A stretch of DNA of 64,000 nucleotides from Anadara kagoshimensis (lineage: Eukaryota; Mollusca; Bivalvia; Arcoida; Arcidae). A model generated the notes under the pieces. That model did no database searches. It saw only the letters and a program-made list of their open reading frames with translations, and was not told the DNA's origin. The position numbers were made by a program, and so were the translations under genes. The DNA lies in contig CM037871.1 in the NCBI GenBank assembly GCA_021292105.1, positions 55,196,866 through 55,260,865 on the forward strand. The letters run 5' to 3'. This document shows positions 36,060 through 47,102 of the stretch, piece by piece; the stretch's first letter is position 1, and every line of letters begins with the position of its first letter.

Positions 36060-36475
36060 TGGAGTTCTTAAAAAATCATTAAAATGATAATTGATTCTCC
36101 CAACTGTCTCTGTGGTAAAACTGAAACCACCAAACACTATATATTTGATTGCCCAAATTTTAATCGACAAAGAACTGAATTATATAATTTCTTAAACCAC
36201 CAAAATTTTAATTTAAATACTCTTTTGTACGGTAACCCAAACTTATCTGATGTTGAAAACACAGAAATCTTTTTAAAATTTCAAAAATTTATTATTGATA
36301 CTAGAAGATTTAAATAAATTGATCTTATTTTTCAGAATTTATTTTTACAAGCAATTAGTAACAATTTTAATTAATATTTATCATCTTTACAACATTGTTT
36401 CCGAATCCATATATATTTATAATTATGTATGTTATTGTATAACAATTTACTGAATAAAATATTGTTTACACTAAG
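36060..36475 (+). mobile_element. LINE 3' end (unit A)
   Basis: A 77-residue frame (36084-36317) begins MIIDSPNCLCGKTETTKHYI and has C-x-C...H-x4-C spacing (CLCG...HYIFDC), the C-terminal knuckle found in many non-LTR retrotransposon ORF2 proteins, followed by an Asn-rich tail. An AT-rich 3' UTR ends near AATAAAATATTG. Reverse transcriptase and endonuclease are absent, so it is a 5'-truncated copy. The protein is identical in unit B. Confidence 0.7.
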
Positions 36476-36479
36476 ATTC

Positions 36480-36818
36480 ATTATCTGCAAGCATGTAGAA
36501 AAAAGTGCAAAAAACTGAAATTTCATTGAATTTTCAAAGTTCAAATGGCCATAACTCCCATAGAAACTAGTGGAATGAAACGAAACGTAAACTTGATCTG
36601 TAACTCATCATGGTTGACCTGCATACCAAAAAACAATTCATTAACTGCAAGCGTGTGGAAAAAAGAGCGGAAAACTGAAATTTCAGTGAATTTTCAAAGT
36701 TCAAAGTGCCATAACTCCCGTAAAAATTAGCAGATGGAAACGAAACATAAACTTGATCTGTAACTCATCATGGTGGAGTCACCAAACATTAGTTCCATTT
36801 TTGCAAGCGTGTAGAAAA
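36480..36818 (+). repeat. ~125-bp tandem units, GCCATAACTCC type (unit A)
   Basis: Two and a half units, each with TTTCAAAGTTCAAA, GCCATAACTCC, GGAAACGAAAC and CTTGATCTGTAACTCATCAT. A further unit at 44566-44690, beyond the long-inverted-repeat element, belongs to the same array. Confidence 0.75.
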
Positions 36819-37006
36819 CACGGGGGTAATCCTGATACACCGTATTTCATTTACGTCGGAGTATTCCGTCGGTTTTTATTTACGTCTGAGTAAAATCATA
36901 CATTTTTGGTCGTTACGCTTTACGTTAAAGAGCAAAAAGGACGGTTTTTCATATAACTTCACAAAAACAAAACTTTAACAGAAAGCAAAAGGTTATTGGC
37001 ATTATA
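36819..37006 (+). mobile_element. truncated left end of the long-inverted-repeat element (unit A)
   Basis: Begins CACGGGGGTAATCCTG exactly as at 41022 and stops at the duplication breakpoint after 188 bp. Confidence 0.9.
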
Positions 37007-37247
37007 GTTTTAGTAGTTTTCAGTTATTACCTATACATCAACATTGTAAAATTTTGCCACAATTCCTTAAAAACTTTAGACCATTGGGTTAACATCAATT
37101 TCTTTTGTGCTACAATAAAACTATGATAGTTTGTATAATGGACTGAAGATAGAATGACAATGATTAGTGTTCCTAAATTGGAGGGATTTCCATTTGTGTA
37201 CAAAATTATAGCACATGCTTAGCAGACTATCTGCATCCAAAATAGTG

Positions 37248-37541
37248 CTTGCTCTATATGTTGGAGGTTGTGGGTTCAAACCCAAACTGGGTCTGACCAA
37301 GACTTAAAAAATAAGTAATGGCTGTTCTTTTGTCAAGCACTCTTCATTTAGACATGAAAGCCAGTGGGGTATCCAGTCTTTTGGAAGAGACTTTAAAGAT
37401 GTCCAGTGTGTGTGTGTGTGGGCAGGTGTAGCACATAAAAGAATCCTGCATGTATATTGCCCCATGTGCAACTATGGTTGGTGGTGTCACGATACAAGTT
37501 AAATAGTCTTGACTAGAACTTCAAACCCCATTCAATCAATC
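37248..37541 (+). mobile_element. diverged SINE (unit B)
   Basis: Copy of 33046-33344, with a GT run two repeats longer and a few single-base indels. Confidence 0.75.
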
Positions 37542-38925
37542 ACAACAACTCATACTGGTTTTTAGACACATTTTATTGTATTCATTTTTACAAAACACAA
37601 ATATGTTTAGGGGTAAGGATAAATTACTTTGAATGTAAAAACAATGGTTATGATATTCCTGTTATTTTATAAATTTGGTTAAATTTTCTCTCAGCCAGTT
37701 AGCTGAATGAGTTTACCTGACAATGGACCACAGGCACTTGTTTCTGATATTTAAAAAATAACACTTTCAATTTATGCTTTTAAAACATGTTTAACCATAT
37801 ATAGTCTTATTTTTTTAAATATCAGAAACAAGTGCCTGTGCAATGGACAGACGGGGGATAGAATATGTTCCTGTGATCCACCTGAGACCTACCCAAACAC
37901 CTGTCAGACTTAATTAATTCAGGGTAAAAGTTTGGGGGAGAACATAAAGACAGTTCCTGACTTACCCGGCATGATTCTTTACAATCTACCTTTCAATAGT
38001 CCGATCACTTACTCAGTGATGAAAACTTATGCGGCCTTAAAAAGATCGTGGATTACTTACCTCAAATTTCATTAATGCTATTTTTAGATCTGTTATTTTT
38101 ATAACATGTGTTTAAATAATTTGATTAAATTTCTTATATTAAGTCTAAAAATCAAATAAAACCGGTTTTTATCAGACGCGCATCTGAATTCAGACAATGC
38201 GTATCACGTAGTAAAATGCATTATCGCCAATAACTATATGTTTTGAGACAAAAATCGCGGCTTTGTTAGATGAGCTTTAAGGTTTTGTAGTTTTAAAACA
38301 TAGAATTAAAAATTGTGTCGTTCTAGACTAAACATGTGTAACAAATGAATATTATTCATTATTTGGATATTTGTGCTACTTTACCTGTTGTCCATTCATA
38401 AACAAGTCCGTGACGTATACTGGTTAGGAATAGGAACGCCTGTATAAACCCGTATCGCGTGAATACGTATTAGCCAATCAGAACCCAATTATGAATGACA
38501 TATGAGAGGGGCAACAGCTACCTTTAAATTAATTGCTAAATTTTGACTCCAAAAAACTCAAAAACTACAGTGAATGTTAATAATTTAACCATGAAGATAG
38601 AAAAATAGTATTTTTAAATACTTATCTTTAAAACAAGACTGCAAACGAATGAGTATTTACTTCTCAGCAAACTTTTATATAAAAAGTTTATTAAAATTTA
38701 TTCATATAAATTAATAGCAAAAAATTGAAAAAGCTGAGAATATTTGCAAAAAATATTCAAAATATGGAAAAATATGTTCCAATAACACGTGTGAAATTTC
38801 AAGTCTATTGGAGTTATATCAAGTGAGATATCTAAGTTTGAATCACACCACCCATTCAAAACATGTTTTTTCATCACTGAACGGTTGCTATGGGTTTCTA
38901 TGGGTGACAGACCATATGATATTTC

Positions 38926-39015
38926 CCTGGTGGGAGTTCACGTGTCTAACCTAACTTGTCAGTTCCAAAGTTTTTACTTTGCTTCTGGATTGTGATTTGG
39001 ACATGGATTCATAGG
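38926..39015 (+). repeat. dispersed CCCTGGTGGGAGTTCAC module, copy 3 (unit B)
   Basis: Copy of 34722-34810. Confidence 0.6.
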
Positions 39016-39536
39016 ATTAGTATGTTTGTTTTTGATTATATAGTGAAATTGTTTTATTCGAAATGGATGGAAATTACTTATATATACGTTGTGTTTGAGA
39101 TCCATTGTACGGGTAATTTATATAATGTATAGTGTAGCTACATGTATAATAGTGAAATTGTTTTATTCGAAATGGATTACTTCTACATTGTGTTTGACAT
39201 TCGTGGTACGGATAACTTATACAAGGCATAGTGGTTACTTTATCTTGTATCGATGGTAACGGGTGGTTAAAGCACACACTTTCGGATCACAACGCCTCTC
39301 ATCACCTAGGTAACAATGATAAGAATCCCATTTAAGATAGATCATAGTGTGGGGAAATTTGTCCACTCAACTCCACTGCGTGCACGAGCATAACTGCCTT
39401 ACCAAAAGGTACGTGCTTAAGAAATAATAAATTTAATTCGGTTTCTAGTGCATGTAGAGCAATGTGCAATGAGTTTGTTTAGCGTGTCACGCCTACCGTG
39501 CCAATGACATCAATTTTTAAAGATTTCAACCAAAGT

Positions 39537-39663
39537 ATCCGTGACTTTCATTTCTAATTAAAAAGACTTCCCCTTTTAAAGTCTTGGGTCTGCCTGGCCG
39601 GTATTCGAACCCCGACCTTCCAATACAAAGCAAGCACTAAACTAATGCAACTGAGCTTCCGCA
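39537..39663 (-). mobile_element. SINE head fragment (unit B)
   Basis: Copy of 35336-35466. Confidence 0.65.
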
Positions 39664-39987
39664 TTTACCATATACTATGACGAGGCACTGACTTCACTAA
39701 GAGTTTTCAAAAACACAAATCAGAGAAACACCCTGCTATAAAAATCCCATTTGACTTTGAAGTCAAAATTCCTCTTTCAATTAACGATTTCAGTATAAGG
39801 TTTTTACAGCATGTACAATGTGTAATATAGACATCGAAACACTCCGAATTGCGTGTTTTTCAATTAAATATTTCAAAATTTCCGGGGAAGGACCCCGATA
39901 CCCCTTTCCATCGGCGCTTTGCGCATCATCCGCCTGCGCCTAAAAATATCAGAGATTGGAAATCATGACTTAAGTTTTTTTTGTTAC

Positions 39988-39990
<3 letters not shown>

Positions 39991-40025
<35 letters not shown>
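39991..40025. repeat. poly-T run (unit B)
   Basis: 35 bases of T. Confidence 0.95.
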
Positions 40026-40262
40026 CTGGTATTTTTTTTTTATTTATTATTTTTTTTATTTAACATTCAACTTTAACATTGTAAATGACATAATAAAGTT
40101 AACAATGATTCTGAGAGTATTACACAACACATATTTCACTAATCCCAAAGTTTTAGGTAAAATGTACCTTATTATATGGTACAAAGATTTATAGTTATAA
40201 ATTATACGTGTTGTTCAAGATGTAAAGCAAAACTTGATCATAGTAAAATCAAAAACCAGCAA

Positions 40263-40678
40263 TGGAGTTCTTAAAAAATCATTAAAATGATAATTGATTC
40301 TCCCAACTGTCTCTGTGGTAAAACTGAAACCACCAAACACTATATATTTGATTGCCCAAATTTTAATCGACAAAGAACTGAATTATATAATTTCTTAAAC
40401 CACCAAAATTTTAATTTAAATACTCTTTTGTACGGTAACCCAAACTTATCTGATGTTGAAAACACAGAAATCTTTTTAAAATTTCAAAAATTTATTATTG
40501 ATACTAGAAGATTTAAATAAATTGATCTTATTTTTCAGAATTTATTTTTACAAGCAATTAGTAACAATTTTAATTAATATTTATCATCTTTACAACATTG
40601 TTTCCGAATCCATATATATTTATAATTATGTATGTTATTGTATAACAATTTACTGAATAAAATATTGTTTACACTAAG
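40263..40678 (+). mobile_element. LINE 3' end (unit B)
   Basis: Copy of 36060-36475; the 77-residue C-terminal frame at 40287-40520 is unchanged. Confidence 0.7.
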
Positions 40679-41798
40679 ATTCATTATCTGCAAGCATGTA
40701 GAAAAAAGTGCAAAAAACTGAAATTTCATTGAATTTTCAAAGTTCAAATGGCCATAACTCCCATAGAAACTAGTGGAATGAAACGAAACGTAAACTTGAT
40801 CTGTAACTCATCATGGTTGACCTGCATACCAAAAAACAATTCATTAACTGCAAGCGTGTGGAAAAAAGAGCGGAAAACTGAAATTTCAGTGAATTTTCAA
40901 AGTTCAAAGTGCCATAACTCCCGTAAAAATTAGCAGATGGAAACGAAACATAAACTTGATCTGTAACTCATCATGGTGGAGTCACCAAACATTAGTTCCA
41001 TTTTTGCAAGCGTGTAGAAAACACGGGGGTAATCCTGATACACCGTATTTCATTTACGTCGGAGTATTCCGTCGGTTTTTATTTACGTCTGAGTAAAATC
41101 ATACATTTTTGGTCGTTACGCTTTACGTTAAAGAGCAAAAAGGACGGTTTTTCATATAACTTCACAAAAACAAAACTTTAACAGAAAGCAAAAGGTTATT
41201 GGCATTATATTTGATGGTATTTAACTGCCTCATATAAAATCTTGCAAGAATTATTGATATTTTTCACGTACCTGTAACATTTCCATTTTTGGCAGGTCCT
41301 TTTGTTTAGCAGCTGATTTTAATAAAGCGGTTTTGGATTCAAATGATGTTTCTACTCAAAATTCTCAAGAAATATCTATACTTTCATAAACTTGCGAACA
41401 CAGAAGCTTTACTCTGCTTTTAAGCGAAATTTCATGTTTCGTTTAAGCGGAGTGGCATAAATGTTACGCTTTCCGACAAGCTGTGTTATGCTTTACGTGA
41501 AGACATGTTACGCTTTCCGTTTAATATGATTCGCAATTGACAGAGCACACTCTTCGTTATACCTTTAGATCGAACGTCTTTCTCGATTAAATCTTCACTG
41601 GTTGTTTCAAAAATGACTCAGAAAGCATTGCAGAACAGGATTCATTTTTTAAAAGAGAACAAAACCACACACAGTAATAAAGAACAAAACAACATACGAT
41701 GTACGCGCTTTTATACAATACACTTCTCCCAAAAGGAAACACTTGCGAAAGTGTAAACCGACTTATAGATAGTTATACCAATTGCACAAATAAAACTA

Positions 41799-41985
41799 CA
41801 GTCAACACTGCTAATGAAGGCAACTCAAGGGAACTAGTAAAAGTGGCTTTATGGGCAGGTAGCCCTTATATAAGGTTCAAATGACATGAATAAAGAGCAA
41901 TTTAGATACAATTTTAATAACCTGTAAAAGCAAGTGGCCCTTATATAGAGGTGGTCATTAAGGCAAGTTGGACTATACGTGTTAA
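41799..41985 (+). repeat. dispersed repeat, copy 3
   Basis: Opens ACAGTCAACACTGC, contains TTCAAATGACATGAATAAAG and ends CAAGTTGGACTATA; the best-preserved of the three copies. It lies in the centre of the long-inverted-repeat element. Confidence 0.5.
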
Positions 41986-42028
41986 ATACCATTTTGAACA
42001 GGAAAACTGTAGATCATATATATGGTTT

Positions 42029-42886
42029 TTAGCCCATCTGAGCTATGGGCTCAGTTGAGCTGTTGCAATCTATCACCGTCCGTCGCGTGTCGTGTGTCGT
42101 TCGTAAACTTTACATTTTGATCATCTCCTTCAAAACTACTTGAGCAAATTTGATGAAACTTTGTGATTATCATGCCTGGGTAGCAGGCATTTAAAAATTG
42201 TGTTCGGGATTTGGCCACGCCTAAGAAGATGGCTGCCGTTACTACATATAGCAAACAAGACCGAAAATCTTTTTCGCTGAAACCAAAACGTACAAGCAAA
42301 TTTCGATTGGAAACTTTGATTCAGGATATATAACTGGGAATATGAAAATTGTGTTTTTCATGAAAATTGGACGAAAATATGTAACGCGTGTTTTGCGTAA
42401 AGTTCGTAATTTGTAAAACTCAGCAAAGATTATACTGTATGGAGAATTTACTATTGGTCTTGTCTTGCTATTTTCTTCGAATTGATGTCAAGATCAAAGC
42501 TCAAGGTCATGTCCCAGTTTATGATCTTTGATTAAAATTGCTATTTTTTAAAACATTTCAGGTGATAGTTAATGCATCGGCTTTTCAGTTTATTGTAGAT
42601 ATTGACATGACAATCATTTTTATACATAGATCAAGGCCATTGGTTCAAAAGTCAAATTCACAAGTAAACCAAAATGGTCAATTATCTGCACTGACTATTA
42701 ACTTTTTGTATAGGCATGTATGTTAGAATATTGGTGATCATTAAGGTCATGGGTTCAGGGTCAATGTTACAGACAGATATAGAAAGAATACTGACATGGA
42801 TACAATTGTTATAACTTAACTACATGTATATACACAGATAATGACATCACTTTCTACATATCTCACCTAACCTTTAAGCTCACACG
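42029..42886 (-). mobile_element. pearl/Helentron-like element in the loop
   Basis: On the minus strand one end reads GCCCATAGCTCAGATGGGCT then AA: a GCCCAT/ATGGGC hairpin directly before CTAA, the layout of Helitron-class 3' ends. The other end at about 42865 has TCTCACCTAACCTTTAAGCTC, similar to the ends of the element at 50463. Internal GGCCACGCC and GGTCATGGGTTCA phrases are common in molluscan repeats of this kind. Confidence 0.4.
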
Positions 42887-42949
42887 TGTTATTGTGTTGG
42901 GGACTGCCATTGATCCATTCAGTGTAAATACTCAGGCGAGCGTTAAGGC

Positions 42950-43040
42950 CCCCATCTTTCTATGGTTGGCCGGGTTGCACGGAGTGCAAATCCGGTTTAT
43001 AATAAAGTGAATGTCGAGCGGGCGGGCGGGCGGGGAAAAT
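42950..43040 (+). repeat. CCGGGTTGCACGGAGTGCAA motif and GCGG-rich tract
   Basis: A GC-rich patch with a short hairpin (GTTGCAC...GTGCAA) and (GGGC)n at 43017-43034, inside an AT-rich loop. Family not recognised. Confidence 0.35.
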
Positions 43041-43436
43041 AGGATACCTACTTTGTGAACTAAACTCCTCCTACAGTTTTCAACCAAAACCCTTGAAACT
43101 TAACAGAATGTTTCTATATATATGTTGAAGATGTGCACCTGACTTTTTCGAAATATTTCAGGATTTTCCCCATTTTTCCAGACTTTGAAACTTAGTTACT
43201 TTGTACTGTATATATCCAAAGATTATCAAAGATGTGCACCCGACTAAATGGCATTGTTTTCCAGAGTTTGAAAAGAGGATACCTATTTCGTTAAACAACT
43301 CCTCCTACATTGTTTAAATTTTCTTCCACACTTTACACCCATTCAATAGAAATTTAAAAAACAACCCGGCCCATTGAGACTTTGACCCATTTATTTATTT
43401 TTAACTTTTTAATCTAAGAGTATATTTGAGTTCGAT

Positions 43437-43672
43437 TATAGTGTTTTACGTCCCAGTCAAGAATCAAGATTCTTACACAGATATCGATGCGGTCAATTCA
43501 CAGATGGCGAATGAAACAAGTGTACCAAGAGAACCTGCCGACCTTCGGCAAGCGAACTGCAAACTTTCTCACACTGCCCTAGATGGGGCTCGTAATAAGG
43601 CGACCAGAGGCACTATGCTCCATAAGCCCACCCTTTAGACCACTTGGCCAACCGTAAAACACCATTTCACTT
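43437..43672 (-). mobile_element. SINE with a Leu/Ser-tRNA-like head
   Basis: In reverse complement: GGTTGGCCAAGTGGTCTAAA (A-box region), a Leu/Ser-like long head, a body with CTTGCCGAAGGTCGGCAGG, and the tail TTCTTGACTGGGACGTAAAAC. The tail matches that of the SINE at 6424 although the head differs. Confidence 0.65.
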
Positions 43673-44561
43673 AACTGGGGCGTAAAACACAATTAACCAA
43701 TTCAACTACATTCCCAGATGAAAAAGGTAAAAATTAAAAAAAAAAACCCACATAAATGAACTGCATTGATCCTTTTCAAAATAGTATTTCTCACGTATAG
43801 TTTTATTTATTTGTGTGATTGGCATAACTATCTATAGGTAGGAAGCGTTTCCTCTTGAGAGAAATGCATATACATGTTGTTTTGTTCTTTATTGGTTCAT
43901 GTTACGAACTGTGTGTGGTTTTGTTCTCTTTCAAAAATTGAATCCTGTTCTGCAATGCTTTCTGAGTCATTTCTGAAACAACCAGTGAAGATTTAATCGA
44001 GAAAGACGTTCAATCTAAAGGTATAACGAAGAGTGTGCTCTGTCAATTGCGAATCATATTAAACGGAAAGCGTAACATGTCTTCACGTAAAGCATAACAC
44101 AGCTGGTCGGAAAGCGTAACATTTATGCCACTCCGCTTAAACGAAACATGAAATTTCGCTTAAAAGCAGAGTAAAGCTTCTGTGTTCGCAAGTTTATGAA
44201 AGTATAGATATTTCTTGAGAATTTTGAGTAGAAACATCATTTGAATCCAAAACCGCTTTATTAAAATCAGCTGCTAAACAAAAGGACCTGTCAAAAATGG
44301 AAATGTTACAGGTACGTGAAAAATATCAATAATTCTTGCAAGATTTTATATGAGGCAGTTAAATACCATCAAATATAATGCCAATAACCTTTTGCTTTCT
44401 GTTAAAGTTTTGTTTTTGTGAAGTTATATGAAAAACCGTCTTATTTGCTCTTTAACGTAAAGCGTAACGACCAAAAATGTATGATTTTACTCAGACGTAA
44501 ATAAAAACCGACGGAATACTCCGACGTAAATGAAATACGGTGTATCAGGATTACCCCCGTG

Positions 44562-44700
44562 AGAAAAAAAGTGCGGAAAACTAAAATTTCTGTGAATTTT
44601 CAAAGATCAAAGGGCCATAACTCCAGTAAAATTAGCAGATGGAAACGAAACGTAAACTTGATCTGTAACTCATCATTGTAGACTCATATACCAAAAATTC
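44562..44700 (+). repeat. end of the GCCATAACTCC tandem array
   Basis: Continues the array interrupted at 41021 by the long-inverted-repeat element. Confidence 0.7.
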
Positions 44701-44850
44701 AGTTTTTAAGTATATGAGAAAATAAAAAGTTAGAGATAAAAGACAGAGATAAAGAAATAAGTTGCCGGGATGACACGTGTCCTGTGGATATTGTGTATTT
44801 GTGTTATTAATAAAAAAGAGGCGACAATCTAGACCAGAATAATAAAATCT

Positions 44851-44990
44851 ATCACTACTTGTGGTGCCAGATAGGGAAATCTCAACCCGAGTTCTAATAT
44901 ATTTGGTCCAGAACGAGGCTTGCCTCGTTCTGGACCAAATATATTAGAACGAGGGTTGAGATTTCCTTATCAGGCACCACAAGTAGTGAT
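44851..44990. mobile_element. 140-bp palindromic MITE
   Basis: Arms ATCACTACTTGTGGTGCC ... GGCACCACAAGTAGTGAT run to a centre at GAACGAGGCTTGCCTCGTTC (about 44920). Only a few mismatches near GATAGGG/CCTTATC. Confidence 0.88.
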
Positions 44991-45099
44991 TGATTCTATT
45001 TCTTGAATCAGAAAGTTCAATTTTTCAATTTTAAATCAATTTCAACTTTCGATACACCTCTGATTTTGTTGATAAAATTTTGCGGGAAAAACAGCGTGT

Positions 45100-45515
45100 A
45101 GACTATCTTGCACAGGGGGGGGGGGGGTACAAGATGGGGATATCTTGCACCTCTCTTTTTATGTTTTTTTCTATCTGGGGTGCAAGAAAGTGTTTTATTA
45201 TACCTCATTAGAAAAATACGATGCTATCTGTTATTTGATTGGATCGTTGGATCATGTGATCAGGGTGGAGCAAACATCGTGTATCCCTCTAAAAACATCA
45301 TATCCCTCCTCTTCTAAACACATCATGACGTCACAATGTTATGACGTCATCGATGGAGAATCTGTCATGACGTTCTAGCGTTTGCCTCCGATGAGTTCCG
45401 ATAGGAGAAAAAGCAATGAATCGGAGAAGGAATGATGTTTTCAGGTTGTCTTTTTAAAAAATATTTTTCTTTCTTTCTTATTACAATGGTTATCTTTCGG
45501 TATAATAAACAATTT
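45100..45515. other. non-coding stretch with G-run
   Basis: G-run at 45113-45127, then several TGACGTCA words at 45327-45372. No exon recognised. Confidence 0.4.
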
Positions 45516-45630
45516 ATTGCCTTTTAATGAGGGAGATATGAACATTTGTTCACCCGCAACAAGTCATTTTTCCCGAATGTGACTTGTTAAGGGTGAACAA
45601 ATGTTCATATCTCCCTCATTAAAAGGCAAT
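45516..45630. mobile_element. 115-bp palindromic MITE
   Basis: ATTGCCTTTTAATGAGGGAG and its complement bound arms of about 40 bp continuing through ATATGAACATTTGTTCACCC, over a short loop holding a second small inverted repeat (AACAAGTCA/TGACTTGTT). Confidence 0.9.
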
Positions 45631-45639
45631 ACATGTATA

Positions 45640-46975
45640 ATATTCCTCGGATCTACAATTTTTAAATAAAATATACTTTTCAATTTGAAATTTCATTTCT
45701 ATAAATGACTTGAGAGCTAACAAATTGGGTTTTTTATTTTCCATTTTCATTTTATATATGTAATATTTTGTCTTGATAATAAGCCAATTTTCAAAGTTAT
45801 TCGTTGCTGGAATACTTTCTTTATCAAAAATGATTGTATTCTTTGTAACATTTATATCACATTGAGTTTTGTCTAGTATCCATTGTTTTGTTTAAAACCA
45901 TAATCAATGTATCCATTCACACTCATATAAAAGATGTGATCAATGGTTTCTGGTTATAATTTACAAAACGAACATGAATTAGGATTTTTATCATTCATCT
46001 TATTTAGCAGAGAATTTGTACCAAGGATTCTATGTATAATTCTATACTGAAACCATTGTAACTGAGTTTCATGGCAACAATTAAAGGGAATCTTGTAATC
46101 GTGTGTCCATTGTTTCGGTGTGAATTTATATCCTAAATTTGACCATTTCTTTTGAGATGTGGGCTTGCTTGTATTACTATTCAAAAACTTATATTTACAA
46201 CCCGATTTCTGTTTATTTATAAGCTGTACATTTACAGGGATAATGGCTTGTTGCCTTTTTTGTGCAAAGTTGTATTGGGGCGTTTTTTTTACCTAAAATC
46301 TCTAATTGAAAGTTTTAAAGATGCGTATTCTAAGAAATTTGTTTTTAGTTTGTAAGTTCTTTTAAATGTTTCAAAATCCAGTAAATTACTATTTTCATCC
46401 AAAATATCATTAACATACACTATTCCTGCGTTCCAATATGTTTCAGAGAAAAATGATTTCCCACCCTTTGTTATATCTTGATTATACCAAATAGGTTGAT
46501 TTTCAAAGTTATTGTTTAAAAGTTTTTGTTTACTTCGTATTATTTCCCAGCTATTAAGAACATCTTTCCAGAACTTATTCATTGTTTGCGTTTTAGTTTC
46601 TTTTAAGTAATCGTTTCCGAAAAGTATCAGCGAAGAAGTGTTTGTTTTTATTTCTGTTTCAAATAGTTTTATCTATATTTATCATTTTTAACCCCCCCTT
46701 CTGAATATTCTTTCACAGCTATATCCCTTTTTTATTTTTTTCTGGTTTATTTTGCCAGATAAAATTAAAGAAAAGCTTATTTAGTTCAGCCATCAATGTA
46801 TCTTTGGGGTTTGGAAGGGAAAGTAGAAGGTGATTAATTTGAGAAATTATTAGAGTTTTTAGGATATTTATTCTTCCTAAAATTGTTAGATTTCGTCTTG
46901 ACCATTGCTTCAAGAGTGTTTTCATTGTCTTAAGTTTTGGATAATAGTTTAATAAAGACATTTTCTTTACATCAA
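45640..46975 (-). mobile_element. LINE fragment, Tx1/L1-like ORF2 C-terminal half
   Basis: Minus-strand reading gives, in order, WSRRNLTILGRINILKTLII with LLLSLPNPKD (46900-46790), FWKDVLNSWEII and QPIWYNQDI (46575-46480), LQWFQYRIIHRILGTN (about 46070-46020) and CSFCKL then PETIDHIFY (45970-45925). This is the region after the reverse transcriptase thumb in Tx1/L1-type LINEs. The frame is broken in several places. The 5' end is cut near 46975, so no endonuclease or catalytic reverse transcriptase motif is present. Confidence 0.78.
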
Positions 46976-47102
46976 GTGAAAAAAAGTACTCCTAACATTG
47001 AAAACTCTGTAGAGCCCCAATCAAGTTTCCTGTCATGATGGTACACCTCTTTTGAGAACATTTTTTTTAAAAATGTCATATTGGAATGACATTGGGGGAT
47101 CC

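Larger units (their letters stand above)
32817..37006. repeat. 4.19-kb tandem duplication, unit A
   Basis: Unit A is followed directly by unit B (37007-41209) in the same orientation. The two are close to identical along their whole length, differing mainly by indels of one to a few bases. The unit contains a SINE, a 130-bp inverted repeat, a conserved module, a SINE head, a poly-T run, a LINE 3' end and the first 188 bp of the long-inverted-repeat element. Confidence 0.95.
37007..41209. repeat. 4.20-kb tandem duplication, unit B
   Basis: Second copy of 32817-37006, running on into the intact element at 41022-44561. Both boundaries share the word TATA (32813-32816, 37003-37006, 41206-41209). 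Confidence 0.95.
41022..44561. mobile_element. 3.54-kb element with ~680-bp inverted arms
   Basis: Left arm 41022-41694 and right arm 43874-44561 are reverse complements with few mismatches; the right arm has an 18-bp insertion near its inner end. Termini are CACGGGGGTAATCCTG and its complement, flanked by AGAAAA at 41016-41021 and 44562-44567, suggesting a 6-bp target duplication. The empty-site order can be read from sister units of the host tandem array. Each arm carries several GTTACGCTTT(A/C)CG words. The 2.2-kb centre has other repeats and no recognisable transposase. It looks like a foldback-type non-autonomous DNA transposon of unassigned superfamily. Confidence 0.82.

Noticed and set aside
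39919-40194. 91-codon ORF with a Phe run
   Set aside because: It is made by the poly-T tract and has no other support.
41022-44561. LTR retroelement (long terminal repeats)
   Set aside because: The long repeats are inverted, not direct, and there is no primer-binding site, polypurine tract or pol-type coding sequence.
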